DNA from: CAKZYD01 sp039814715
GTDB lineage: Bacteria; Pseudomonadota; Alphaproteobacteria; Sphingomonadales; CAKZYD01
DNA length: 64,000 bases
Assembly (NCBI GenBank): GCA_039814715.1
Contig: JBCCAR010000010.1
Location: 27,315 to 91,314, forward strand
Reading direction: 5' to 3'
The notes beneath the pieces are model-generated. The model made no database searches. It was not told where the DNA came from and saw only the letters and a program-made list of their open reading frames with translations. The position numbers were made by a program, and so were the translations under genes. Positions within the stretch are counted from its first letter, which is position 1; each line of letters opens with the position of its first letter. This document shows positions 15,829-24,953 of the stretch, piece by piece.

Positions 15829-16427
15829 GCTTCTTGGCGGTCTAGTGGGGCAGCCGTGCCAGCATAAGGCACATTGAGCCCGCCATGGCGGCGCACGCGC
15901 ACATTTGCTTGTTCGCCGTGGCTCACCTTCGTGCGCGGACCAAGGAAGAGGGCGCCATAGTTGGTCATGTTGTGGAGGAAGTAATCCGGGTCCTGGGTCA
16001 TCATCTGCACATGTTCTGATGAAATCTCATCGGCCACTGCGACCATCTCATCGACATCGTCTACGACAATCACTTCCCCATAGTCGCGCCATGCGGGGCC
16101 CGCATAGTCTGCTGTCGGCAAAATCTTAAGCAGGCGCTCAACCTCGGCCATGGTTTCGCGGGCCAGCTTTTCTGATGTGGTGAGCAGCGCAGCTGGGCTA
16201 TCAGGGCCGTGTTCCGCCTGGCCAAGCAAATCAGTTGCGCAGATTTCTGCGTCGGTAAGCAAATAGCTCTCGCGGTCCCATCCGTCGAATTTGATGGAGA
16301 GTTCACGGACAGCAGCGTCGCCGCGGGTTTCAATGTCGGCAAGAATGCCTTCCACGATATCGCGGACCTTTTTGTCATCGCTGCGGCGAATATCAGCGGC
16401 TTTGGCAGTCTTTAAATGGCGGGCCAT
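15825..16427 (-). pseudogene. Truncated histidinol-dehydrogenase-family gene
   Basis: This 200-codon frame starts behind GAGGAGA, but HisD-family proteins have about 430 residues. Residues 1-62 match the N-terminus ('IVEGILADIETRGDAAVREL'), then jump straight to 'LLGQAEHGPDSPA', so about 170 residues including the NAD-binding domain are missing. The zinc ligands in 'QAEH' and the catalytic Glu-His of 'SSEHVQ' remain. After 'VSHGEQAN' the sequence no longer matches and the C-terminal zinc His region is gone. The 3' end abuts the chemoreceptor gene. Family relatives include alcohol dehydrogenases of sulfopropanediol catabolism. An operator lies 40 bp upstream. Probably inactive. Confidence 0.8.
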
Positions 16428-16466
16428 CGATCTCTCCTCGGGATATAGTTGCTCTGTTTGTAACGC

Positions 16467-16482
16467 TTGAATACCTATTCAA
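16467..16482. promoter_or_regulatory. Putative LacI-family operator
   Basis: TTGAATACCTATTCAA is a 16-bp palindrome with one mismatched central pair, located between the divergent dehydrogenase remnant and the LacI gene. A perfect version of the same site lies at 23491-23506 in the hyuA/hydratase promoter region. Even-length palindromes with a central CG or similar step are typical LacI-family targets. Confidence 0.75.
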
Positions 16483-16581
16483 AAAGGATGTAGTGGCCAT
16501 GATGGGGATGAGCTGGAGTGTTTTTCACAAAAGCGCTCTATGCCCTGGCGCAAGCACGCTGGAAAAGGGTACGCTTCTTCC

Positions 16582-17610
16582 ATGAAACGCACGCGCTCTC
16601 ACATTACGTCCCGCGATGTCGCTTTGTTGGCCGGTGTGTCTCAAGCGTCTGTTTCGCGCGCGTTTACGCCGGGCTCAAGCCTGTCTGACGATAAGCGCGA
16701 GCGCGTCCTTAAAGCAGCCCAGCAGCTCAATTACATCCCCAACTCCATCGCAAGCTCCCTTACCACGGCGCGCACGAACACCATCGCTGTCATCATTGGC
16801 GACACCGACAATCCCTTTTATGTCCATGTACTGCGCGCGTTCATGGCGACCCTGCAGGCGCGCGGACGCCAAACGCTGACCTTCGCTGTCCAGCCAGGGT
16901 CAAGCAGCGATGATGCCATCCAGCAGGTTTTGCGCTACCGCGTCGACGGTATTATTCTTACAGCCGCCGAACTCTCCAGCCGTGTTGTAACGCTGTGTCA
17001 TGACCGGGGCATCCCGATCGTGCTGTTCAACCGGTATATCCCTGGGCGCAAAGTGCCAGTGGTTCGCTGCGATAATATCGGCGGCGGGCAGGCTATGGCG
17101 GATGCGCTCTTGAAGGCAGGCGCGCGCACGTTTGCGGTCATCAAAGGGGACCCCATGGGCACAACCAGTCAGGACCGGGTGCGCGGGTTTAACGACCGTT
17201 TGTTTGAAGAGGGTCTACGCCGTGATGCTGTCTACGAAATTGAAGGTGGCTCAACATATAATGGCGCGTTTGAAGCTGTCTTGGCAGCCTATGGCACCAC
17301 GAAACGGGCTTTGCCGGATGCTATCTTCGCCGTAAATGACATTATGGCTATGGCTGCAATCGATGTGCTTCGCCATAAACGAGAGCTCGCTGTGCCTGGT
17401 GATGTCATGGTGGCAGGCTTTGACAATATCCCTGAAGGCGCCCGGGCGAGCTATGATTTAACCACGCTCGACCAGCCTGTTGCCCAGATGGTTGAAGAGG
17501 CTGTCGCAATGTTGGAGAAAAGTCTCGCCGCCGATGACCTGGATGCCTTCGCCGAGGAACGCATCGTGCCCAGTGAAATGGTCTGGCGGGGCACTATTTT
17601 GCGTGATTAG
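16582..17610 (+). CDS. LacI-family transcriptional regulator
   Basis: The ATG at 16582 starts the canonical N-terminus and gives 342 residues, the usual family length. The helix-turn-helix 'SRDVALLAGVSQASVSRAF' is at about residues 9-27 and the hinge helix is in 'YIPNSIASSL'. The rest is a periplasmic-binding-protein-like effector domain ('TNTIAVIIGDTDNPFY', 'PDAIFAVNDIMAMAA', 'VMVAGFDNI'). It probably represses its own promoter, the dehydrogenase remnant, hyuAB and the hydratase/lyase operon through the shared palindrome at 16467 and 23491. The effector is unknown but is likely a pathway intermediate. Confidence 0.93.
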   Translation: MKRTRSHITSRDVALLAGVSQASVSRAFTPGSSLSDDKRERVLKAAQQLNYIPNSIASSLTTARTNTIAVIIGDTDNPFYVHVLRAFMATLQARGRQTLTFAVQPGSSSDDAIQQVLRYRVDGIILTAAELSSRVVTLCHDRGIPIVLFNRYIPGRKVPVVRCDNIGGGQAMADALLKAGARTFAVIKGDPMGTTSQDRVRGFNDRLFEEGLRRDAVYEIEGGSTYNGAFEAVLAAYGTTKRALPDAIFAVNDIMAMAAIDVLRHKRELAVPGDVMVAGFDNIPEGARASYDLTTLDQPVAQMVEEAVAMLEKSLAADDLDAFAEERIVPSEMVWRGTILRD

Positions 17611-17795
17611 GTTTGGTTTTTTAAGGACGGTTTGAGCCCGGAGCGGTCATTCAAACAAGACCAACTCAGGTATATTTGTTCGCAGTAGCGGCATGAGCTC
17701 TTGGGGCTTGCTTGCCGTTTATGCAGCTGTATTAATTCTAAACTGCCGCCTGTACGAGAAGTTGTTTGCGGTAGAGCTGGGATAGTGAGACGGAC

Positions 17796-19397
17796 ATGAG
17801 CAGATCAAAGAACACTGAAGCCGCCATCCGCGATTATATCGCTATGAATCTCGATTTAATCGAGCCTGGCCTAGTGCTGGTTGAAACCGAGTTCTATCTG
17901 CCGAACCATCAGGGTGCTGCCGGTTTTCTTGACATCTTTACGCGTGACGCGGCGGACAAGCTCGTCATCATAGAGATTAAGCGGACCAACGCGGCAGCGC
18001 GCGAAGCAATACAAGAACTCCACAAATATGTGGCACTGCTGCGCGACAAATTCTTGACTAGAAACACGGAAATCCGCCTTATCCTGCTTTCGGTAGAGTG
18101 GCATGAACTCGCCACGCCCTATGCCGAATTTGCCGCCTCAGCCCGGTTCGAAGTGACCGCTGGCGCAATCGTTATCAACTCGGACGGTACGCCGGTTGCT
18201 ATCGAGCCCATCACGCCGGTTGCGATCGCACCTGAGCGCAAAGTTGCCGTCCGACATTTCCTTTGGGGGTTTCCGGACAAAGCGACTGCGACCAAGGCTG
18301 TGGAAGCAGTTGCGGGGCGCGTACAGCGATTTGGCCTTAAAGACTTCGTGCTCATCCAGAGCTGCGCGACCGAACCAACATTTGGTAACCGCTCATTTCT
18401 TTATTTCGCGCAGCGCGAGTTGAGCTTCGAAGATTACATGGCGCTGATCGAAGCCAGCTTCGACAAAGACCAACTCGATGAGTTCCGGGAGAGCATCGCA
18501 GATCTAACCGAACTTGAAGACCGGGTGGCCGAGGCATCTGATGCCGTGTGGCATCTCCACGGCGGGGTACCCTGTCACGAGATCGGCGCCGACACTGCTG
18601 AGATCTCTCATCCCGAAAAAGGCAGTACATGGTTTGAGGATGGCGCACAGAAGGATATCGTGGTCCATCGCTTTGGACGGTTTGACGAGCCGTTGCTCGA
18701 AGACCAGACCATTATAGATGAAATCTGCGGTGAAGGAGGCGAGTCCGATTTCCGTTTGCGTTTCTCAGCACGCACAGATTCGCCGCCACAATTGGCGGCG
18801 CTTCGTCAGCGGATCGAGAATATCTTCTTCTTCAACGATGCGTGGCTCGGTGCTGTTTCGCAGCTCATTCGGTATGCCGAGCGCAAAGACGTGCCTGTGC
18901 GGATCGAGCTCATCGCCTATAGCCCTGAGGATATCCTGCGTGCGATCGCTGCCTCAGCGTTTGGTTTCCCTGGTTATGTTCCGACCTTCAGACTCGACAT
19001 CGAGCACAATGACGCGGTTGAGCGCTTTATTGGTCTACCCGAATGGGATGGCTCACCGCCAGACTTCGACAGAGTATTCGCAGAGCATTTCTCGGGCGAC
19101 AGCTTTGGCTATTTTATCGCCTGCCACAGTGGCGAGAACAGGTCGATGAACCGTGATATTATGACCGATCTGGGCCTGCGCTATGGGGTATTCCGCGAAA
19201 GCGGGTCCAGCGCCGAAAGAGTCCGTGTCCAAGGGGCATCGATAGTCACCGTCAAAGGTGCTATCCGTTCAATCAACCTGATGATTCAAGAGCACCAAGA
19301 AGAAGTTGCGAAGCTCGTCGAGATTTTCATGACTACCGACGAGGACTTTGTCGAAACAATTGAGGCTTTCGACAACAGCGACCATGACGCCGCCTAG
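17796..19397 (+). CDS. NucS/DUF91-type nuclease-domain protein
   Basis: This 533-residue protein has an N-terminal PD-(D/E)xK nuclease fold of the NucS/DUF91 type: Asp46 in 'GFLDIFTRD' and Glu60-x-Lys62 in 'LVIIEIKRTN', followed by the usual helix 'QELHKYVALLRDK'. Residues 150-533 match nothing I recognise. The gene stands alone between the LacI gene and hyuB, with about 185 bp before it and 200 bp after it, and interrupts an otherwise coherent regulon. It has the look of a mobile or defence-type cargo gene. A DNA repair role is the alternative. Confidence 0.75.
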   Translation: MSRSKNTEAAIRDYIAMNLDLIEPGLVLVETEFYLPNHQGAAGFLDIFTRDAADKLVIIEIKRTNAAAREAIQELHKYVALLRDKFLTRNTEIRLILLSVEWHELATPYAEFAASARFEVTAGAIVINSDGTPVAIEPITPVAIAPERKVAVRHFLWGFPDKATATKAVEAVAGRVQRFGLKDFVLIQSCATEPTFGNRSFLYFAQRELSFEDYMALIEASFDKDQLDEFRESIADLTELEDRVAEASDAVWHLHGGVPCHEIGADTAEISHPEKGSTWFEDGAQKDIVVHRFGRFDEPLLEDQTIIDEICGEGGESDFRLRFSARTDSPPQLAALRQRIENIFFFNDAWLGAVSQLIRYAERKDVPVRIELIAYSPEDILRAIAASAFGFPGYVPTFRLDIEHNDAVERFIGLPEWDGSPPDFDRVFAEHFSGDSFGYFIACHSGENRSMNRDIMTDLGLRYGVFRESGSSAERVRVQGASIVTVKGAIRSINLMIQEHQEEVAKLVEIFMTTDEDFVETIEAFDNSDHDAA

Positions 19398-19598
19398 GGG
19401 TAGGTTGCGATGATGCTTAAGAGCGAAACTACTGCTGAAAAAGAAAATCACTAGCGCGGCAAGAAAGTCGATCGCGCTCTTTGCCGCCACCCTATGAATT
19501 CACAGCTTACCTACTCGCTTAACGTATAGCCTAGTCGGTTTATTGAGCGGCTGCGGGGAATGTCCGGAATGTCCCAAATCCAGCCGCTTGGCCGGCGC

Positions 19599-21374
19599 TT
19601 ATTCTGCCGCTATTTTCTCTGGCGTGAAGCCAAAGCTGAAGGGCTCGGGGGCGCCGCGATCGGTCCGCATTTTGGTGCGCAGGGCCTGCGTCGCGGTTTC
19701 ATCGACATCTAATTCAGGGGTGAGGATGACCCCGTAGTCGTTTTCTGCCTTTTGCGCGCTCATGAGGTCATAGCCAACGTCTTTGGCGACTAGGGCGGCT
19801 GGCCGCTCTAATGGGTCGCCCCAACCGCCTGAGCCTGCCGTGCGGAAGATGATTTTATCGCCAGGCTCAACTTTCAAATTGTCGATTTTAGAAGGGATGC
19901 GCGTGGGCTCATCGCCGCCTGCTTTGAGGAGCCATTTAGACGATGTGCCGCCGTAGAGACCGCCGTTAATGCCCCAAGGCGGAACGGTTTCTCGGTCATC
20001 ATGGATGCTGACTTCGCCGGCTTCGAGCAATGTATAAATCTTCTCAATCCCAGCGCCGCCGCGGTGGAGGCCAGCGCCGCCTGAATCTCGGATTGGGCGG
20101 TAGCTATCGACCACAACGGGGTAATAGTTCTCGATGTATTCAATCGGCGTTGCTGAAAACAGCGGCCACCAGGCGTGGCCATCCAGACCATCCCCGCGCG
20201 GCCGGCCGGGGACACCGCCAAAGAGGAGCTCCATCAGCTGAAAATACTTATCGTCTTTATCGCGGCCGGAGAAAATGAAGTGCGGGCTGGTGCCGTAGCC
20301 CGCTGCCATGCTGAGATGCGGTGCGCGCTGGCCCAGCGCGCCAGCCTGGCAATCAAAAAAGCGCGTATGGGTGTTTAGCCGGTTACCAAGCGGGGCAGGG
20401 AAGCGCGGGTTCAGCAGGCTGCCTTCGGGCAAGATGATGTCGAAGAGATCATAAAAGCCCTCATTGAACAGCATCTCTGGGTCAAATGCCATGATCATGT
20501 AGATGCCGAAAAACAGCTTACACAGCCCCTCGTGAATGTGGAAATTGATGGGGCCTTCTGCTTGATCGGCTGTGCCAGTCCAATCGAACACGGCCTTGTC
20601 ACCTTTGCGGTAGATGCTGAGCTGCATCTTAAAAGGTCCGTTGCCGCGGCCGTCGTCATCCACATAATCGGTGAATTCGACGGGCTCATGGGGGATGTAT
20701 TTTTCAATCAGCGCGGCCATCGCGTTTTTGGTGCGGTCCATCAGCATGTCGCACGCGCCAAGATAGGTGCCGCGTCCAAAGCGACCACACAGCTCTTTCA
20801 CGCGCGTTGCCGCAGTTTTGCAGCCCGCGGTCAGCGCCATCAGGTCAGAGCGGTTGCTGTCAGGTGTGCGCGAATTGTTGAGCATGATGTCAAGAACGCC
20901 TTGGTTCAAAACACCTTTTTCATAGACTTTGACAGGCGGAATGCGCAGGCCTTCTTCCCAAATGGAGCGCGCATCAAAGGGCATGGAGCCAGCGACCTTG
21001 CCGCCCACATCGATCATGTGGCCAAACATGGATGCATAGCCAACTAAGACCTCTTCATGGAAGATGGGCAGCATCACGCACCAGTCGTTGCAATGGGATA
21101 TCGAGCCTTTGCTGAGATACGGATCGTTCCACACAAAGACGTCGCCGTCATGGACGTCGCTGCCATATTGCTCCAGCACACCTGGGATGTAAGAGCCGAA
21201 CTGACCAACGACCATTTGCCCACGCGCGTTGCAGATCATGGGGAAGGCGTCGTTTTGTTCGCGGATCACGGGCGATAAGGAGATGCGCTTGACCACACTA
21301 TCCATTTCATTGCGCGCGTTGACCAGTGCGTTTTGAATAATGTCGAGAGAAATCGGATCGATTGCCGCGGTCAT
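19599..21374 (-). CDS. hyuB: Hydantoinase B / oxoprolinase-family subunit
   Basis: This 591-residue protein opens with 'ISLDIIQNALVNARNEMDSV', followed by 'SPVIREQNDAFPMICNARGQ', both family signatures. 'DVHDGDVFVWNDPY' and the late glycine-rich 'GGAGLHRGGAGI' and 'FRTAGSGGWGDP' blocks complete it. HyuB pairs with HyuA in ATP-dependent amide/imide ring opening (5-oxoproline, N-methylhydantoin) or in carboxylases for acetone and acetophenone. GGGAGA precedes the ATG, which lies 1 bp after the hyuA stop. The substrate is not evident from sequence. Confidence 0.93.
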   Translation of the reverse strand: MTAAIDPISLDIIQNALVNARNEMDSVVKRISLSPVIREQNDAFPMICNARGQMVVGQFGSYIPGVLEQYGSDVHDGDVFVWNDPYLSKGSISHCNDWCVMLPIFHEEVLVGYASMFGHMIDVGGKVAGSMPFDARSIWEEGLRIPPVKVYEKGVLNQGVLDIMLNNSRTPDSNRSDLMALTAGCKTAATRVKELCGRFGRGTYLGACDMLMDRTKNAMAALIEKYIPHEPVEFTDYVDDDGRGNGPFKMQLSIYRKGDKAVFDWTGTADQAEGPINFHIHEGLCKLFFGIYMIMAFDPEMLFNEGFYDLFDIILPEGSLLNPRFPAPLGNRLNTHTRFFDCQAGALGQRAPHLSMAAGYGTSPHFIFSGRDKDDKYFQLMELLFGGVPGRPRGDGLDGHAWWPLFSATPIEYIENYYPVVVDSYRPIRDSGGAGLHRGGAGIEKIYTLLEAGEVSIHDDRETVPPWGINGGLYGGTSSKWLLKAGGDEPTRIPSKIDNLKVEPGDKIIFRTAGSGGWGDPLERPAALVAKDVGYDLMSAQKAENDYGVILTPELDVDETATQALRTKMRTDRGAPEPFSFGFTPEKIAAE

Positions 21375-21375
21375 A

Positions 21376-23427
21376 TTAGGTCTCCCCCTTCTCAGTTGGC
21401 CAGATCAGCACATTACCATGGTCATCAATCTTCGCGAAGTGACCCGGCAGCAACACAGTTGTCGAATCATATTGGCGGATGATCGCAGGGCCATCGACCT
21501 CGATGGCCGGCGTTAGTTTGCTGCGGTCGTAATGCGGTGTATCGTGCCAGCGCCCACCGAAATAGGCCGGGAGTGTTTCGATCAATGCGGCTGAAAGATC
21601 ATCGCCGCCTGAAGCCTGTGCCTTGGTATTCACGCTTGGCGTTGCGCCGGTGGCAACGACGCGCAGCGCGACCAATTCGACAGGGACATCAAAACGCACG
21701 CCATAGGTGCGCTCATGAATATCATGAAAATCGGCAAGGACTGCATCGAGCGATCCTGAGAGTGAGCCGGTTACAGGAACCGTGACTTCAAAGCCCTGCT
21801 GCTCATAGCGCAGGTCTAGGGAATAGGCGATCGCCCGGTCCTTAGCGGCGACGTCCTGCTCATCGAGCCAGGTTTTGGCTTTGTCTTGCAGCGCCTCAAA
21901 GCGAGACCAAATATCCTTCGCAGGAACATCGTCTGCGCCGCGAATGAAGGTCTGGACAAATTCGTTTTTAAAGTCAGACTCCAAGAAGCCTAGGGCGGAT
22001 AGCACGCCTGAGTTCGGCGGAATAACCACCGGATAGCAGCCAAGTAGCGCCGCCATGGCATTGGCATGGAGGGGGCCTGCGCCGCCAAAGCCGACAATGC
22101 CAAAGTCACGGGGGTCAAACCCGCGCTGCACCGTCACCATCCGCAGTGCGCCAAGCATCACTTCATTGGCTATGTCGATGATGCCCTGAGCGGCATCCTC
22201 AGGGGAAAGGCTGATATCATCCCCGATTGTTTTAACCGCAGCCTTGGCGCCTTCAATGTCCAGCGCCATGTCTCCGCCAAGGAGGACAGGGGGTAGATAC
22301 CCGAGTACCACATTGGCGTCGCTCACCGTCGGCTCCGTACCGCCGCGCGCGTAGGCAACGGGCCCAGGCATCGCGCCTGCGCTTCGTGGTCCAACCCGCA
22401 GAGACTTGGTCAGCGTTTCAACGTCTGCAATTGAGCCGCCGCCCGCGCCCACACTTTTGACATCCAGTGTTGGTACTTTCGCTGGAAACGCGCCAACTTC
22501 TGTTGAGCGCGTTATTTCCGCTTTGCCGTCCACAATCACAGCAACGTCCGTCGATGTGCCGCCCATATCAAAAGCGAGCAATTTATCGATACCAGTGCGG
22601 CGGCCGATCATGGCTGTTGCTGTCACACCGCCAGCAGGGCCGGACAAAACAGTATGAACTGGCCTATCGGACGCTGCTTTCGCGCTCATCAGTCCGCCAT
22701 CAGAGCGCACAATATGCAGCTTTGAGGCCACGCCAACATCATCCAGCCGGTCTTCAATGCGCGAGAGGTAGCGCGTCATGATGGGGCGCACATAGTCATT
22801 CATCACGGTCGTAATGGTGCGATCATATTCGCGAAACTCGGGCAGTATCTCTGACGACACGGACACGGGGATATGGGGGTGGCGCGCGCGCACAATCTCG
22901 GCCAGGCGCTGCTCATGAGCGGGGTTCGCGTAGGAGTGCATAAGCGAAATGGTCAGGGCTTCAATACCGGAGGTGCAAAGCCCATCAATCATCTCGGTTG
23001 CTTTAGCTTCGTCCAGCGCCAGCAGCACGTCCCCTTTGGCCGTCATGCGCTCTGGGATGCCGCAGGTATCTGCTAAACTTGCCAAGGGGTCTGGCTTATC
23101 CATGACAATCCAGCCAAACAAGGGGCCGGGGGTCCAGGATTTCGCCAGGTGCAGGGTATACTCAAAACCCTTGGTGACCAGGAGGCCGACGCGGGCGCCT
23201 TTGGCTTCCAGGACGGCGTTTGTGGCAACAGTGGTTCCGTGGAGGACCAGATCAATGTCTTGCGGGGCAATACCAGCGCGCTCGCAGATCAAGCGGATGC
23301 CAGCGGCCACGCCTTTTGACTGATCTTCGGGGGTCGATGGCGTCTTAGCATAGAAACTGCGCGCCGTTGCGTCGTCGTAAAGAAGCAAGTCTGTAAAAGT
23401 GCCGCCTACGTCAACGCCAAGTCGCAT
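21376..23427 (-). CDS. hyuA: Hydantoinase A / oxoprolinase-family ATP-binding subunit
   Basis: This 683-residue protein shows the actin/Hsp70-like ATPase motifs of HyuA: 'GVDVGGTFTDLLLYD' at residues 4-18, 'HGTTVATNAVLEAKGARVGLL', 'LAFDMGGTSTDVAVI' and 'VGFGGAGPLHA'. It activates the carbonyl of a cyclic amide or similar substrate by phosphorylation while HyuB completes the reaction. It has a good ribosome site (GGGAGA). Its start is 64 bp from the perfect LacI-type palindrome it shares with the divergent hydratase operon, which argues that the two operons serve one pathway. Confidence 0.93.
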   Translation of the reverse strand: MRLGVDVGGTFTDLLLYDDATARSFYAKTPSTPEDQSKGVAAGIRLICERAGIAPQDIDLVLHGTTVATNAVLEAKGARVGLLVTKGFEYTLHLAKSWTPGPLFGWIVMDKPDPLASLADTCGIPERMTAKGDVLLALDEAKATEMIDGLCTSGIEALTISLMHSYANPAHEQRLAEIVRARHPHIPVSVSSEILPEFREYDRTITTVMNDYVRPIMTRYLSRIEDRLDDVGVASKLHIVRSDGGLMSAKAASDRPVHTVLSGPAGGVTATAMIGRRTGIDKLLAFDMGGTSTDVAVIVDGKAEITRSTEVGAFPAKVPTLDVKSVGAGGGSIADVETLTKSLRVGPRSAGAMPGPVAYARGGTEPTVSDANVVLGYLPPVLLGGDMALDIEGAKAAVKTIGDDISLSPEDAAQGIIDIANEVMLGALRMVTVQRGFDPRDFGIVGFGGAGPLHANAMAALLGCYPVVIPPNSGVLSALGFLESDFKNEFVQTFIRGADDVPAKDIWSRFEALQDKAKTWLDEQDVAAKDRAIAYSLDLRYEQQGFEVTVPVTGSLSGSLDAVLADFHDIHERTYGVRFDVPVELVALRVVATGATPSVNTKAQASGGDDLSAALIETLPAYFGGRWHDTPHYDRSKLTPAIEVDGPAIIRQYDSTTVLLPGHFAKIDDHGNVLIWPTEKGET

Positions 23428-23490
23428 GTCCCGTTCTCCCGATGGCCTTTTTCTCGTCTGGCAACGTTCAAAAGGCTTGTCAGCTGTGAT

Positions 23491-23506
23491 TTGAATACGT
23501 ATTCAA
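23491..23506. promoter_or_regulatory. Putative LacI-family operator (perfect palindrome)
   Basis: TTGAATACGTATTCAA is a perfect 16-bp palindrome in the 93-bp space between hyuA and the aconitase-family hydratase. It differs at one base from the site at 16467-16482 beside the LacI gene. It lies close enough to both starts to overlap both promoters. Confidence 0.85.
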
Positions 23507-23540
23507 ACGGATCGAGTCAATGCAAAGATGCCCCGTCACC

Positions 23541-24953
23541 ATGCCATTATCGCTCTATGAGAAGGTCTTTAAGGACCATACCGTCAAGCTGACGCCGGGC
23601 GGGCGTAGCCTCCTTTATATTGACCGTCATTTGGTGCAGGAGGTGTCTAGTCCGCAAGCGTTTGAGGGGCTAAAGGCGCGCGGCGCCAGGGTACGCCGGC
23701 CTGAAAACCATATCAGCGTTGCCGATCACGCTGTCACCACGATACCGGGGCAAAAACCGCTTCGGCAGTCTCTCGCTGCGCTGCAGCTAGAGCGCTTGGA
23801 AGCGAATGTAGCAACTTTTCAACTGCCTTATATTCCCACGGACGACCCGCGCCACGGCATTGTGCACATCATCGGGCCGGAGCTTGGCTTTACCCTGCCT
23901 GGCAGCACGCTTGTTTGCGGGGACAGTCACACCTCTACCCATGGTGCATTTGGCGCGCTTGCCTTTGGCATTGGCACCAGCCAGTGCGAGACGGTGATGG
24001 CAGCGCAGTGTCTGTGGCAAGAGATGCTCGCGCCTATGCAAGTCTGGCTGGAGGGGCGTTTGGCGCGCGGTGTGAGTGTCAAAGATATCATTCTTGCGCT
24101 TATCGCACGCATTGGCGTGGATGGCGGACGCGGCTTTGCAATCGAATATGCCGGGCCAGCAGTCCAAGCGATGTCGATGGAAGAGCGCATGACGCTGTGC
24201 AACATGACGATTGAGGCGGGCGCGCGCATCGGCATGATCGCGCCAGATGAGACCACGTTCGCGTATCTTCAAGGCCGCCCGTTAGCCCCGCAAGGGGACT
24301 TGTGGGACCAAGCACTGGATTATTGGCGAACCTTGCGGTCCGATGAAGGCGCGCATTTTGAAAAGCAGGTGCAGCTGGATGTGACCAGCTTATCGCCGCA
24401 CGTCACGTGGGGTACGACCCCGGCCGATTGCTTACCCGTCACAGCTTGTGTGCCCAGTCCAGCCGACGTTCCGCCGGGGCGTAAAGCGCATTTGGAAAAA
24501 GCCCTGGACTATATGGCGCTTACGCCAGGGACACCGCTCAGCAATGTTGCGATCAACCGGGTTTTCATTGGGTCGTGCACGAACTCCCGCTTAGAAGACC
24601 TGCGCCGCGGCGCAGCTGTTTTAAAGGGGCGCACGGTTGCGCCAGGCGTCAGCGCCATGGTGGTGCCAGGGTCCGCGCAAGTGCAAGCCGCCGCTCAGGC
24701 TGAAGGTTTGGATGCCATTTACAACGCAGCCGGCTTTGAATGGCGAAACGCGGGCTGCTCGATGTGTGTTGCTATGAACGAGGACCGCTTAGCTCCAGGG
24801 GAGCGCTGCGCGTCTACATCGAACCGAAATTTTGAAGGCCGGCAAGGCCCGCAGGGGCGCACACATTTGGTTAGCCCTGAAATGGCTGCTGCTGCTGCTG
24901 TCGTTGGAAAGCTCACCGATGTGCGCGCTCTGCTAGGAGAGGGCCATGGATAA
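23541..24953 (+). CDS. Aconitase-family hydratase large subunit (LeuC-like)
   Basis: The ATG at 23541 gives the standard family start 'MPLSLYEKVFKDH' and 470 residues; an ATG at 23520 would add seven residues, and neither has a strong ribosome site. 'VADHAVTT', 'CGDSHTSTHGAFGALAFGIG' and the three cluster cysteines ('GSCTNSRLEDL' and 'AGCSMC') show a [4Fe-4S] isopropylmalate/dimethylmaleate-type dehydratase. No other leucine-biosynthesis genes are present. The neighbours are a lyase and hyuAB, so a catabolic alkylmaleate or alkylmalate hydratase is more likely than LeuC itself. Confidence 0.88.
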   Translation: MPLSLYEKVFKDHTVKLTPGGRSLLYIDRHLVQEVSSPQAFEGLKARGARVRRPENHISVADHAVTTIPGQKPLRQSLAALQLERLEANVATFQLPYIPTDDPRHGIVHIIGPELGFTLPGSTLVCGDSHTSTHGAFGALAFGIGTSQCETVMAAQCLWQEMLAPMQVWLEGRLARGVSVKDIILALIARIGVDGGRGFAIEYAGPAVQAMSMEERMTLCNMTIEAGARIGMIAPDETTFAYLQGRPLAPQGDLWDQALDYWRTLRSDEGAHFEKQVQLDVTSLSPHVTWGTTPADCLPVTACVPSPADVPPGRKAHLEKALDYMALTPGTPLSNVAINRVFIGSCTNSRLEDLRRGAAVLKGRTVAPGVSAMVVPGSAQVQAAAQAEGLDAIYNAAGFEWRNAGCSMCVAMNEDRLAPGERCASTSNRNFEGRQGPQGRTHLVSPEMAAAAAVVGKLTDVRALLGEGHG

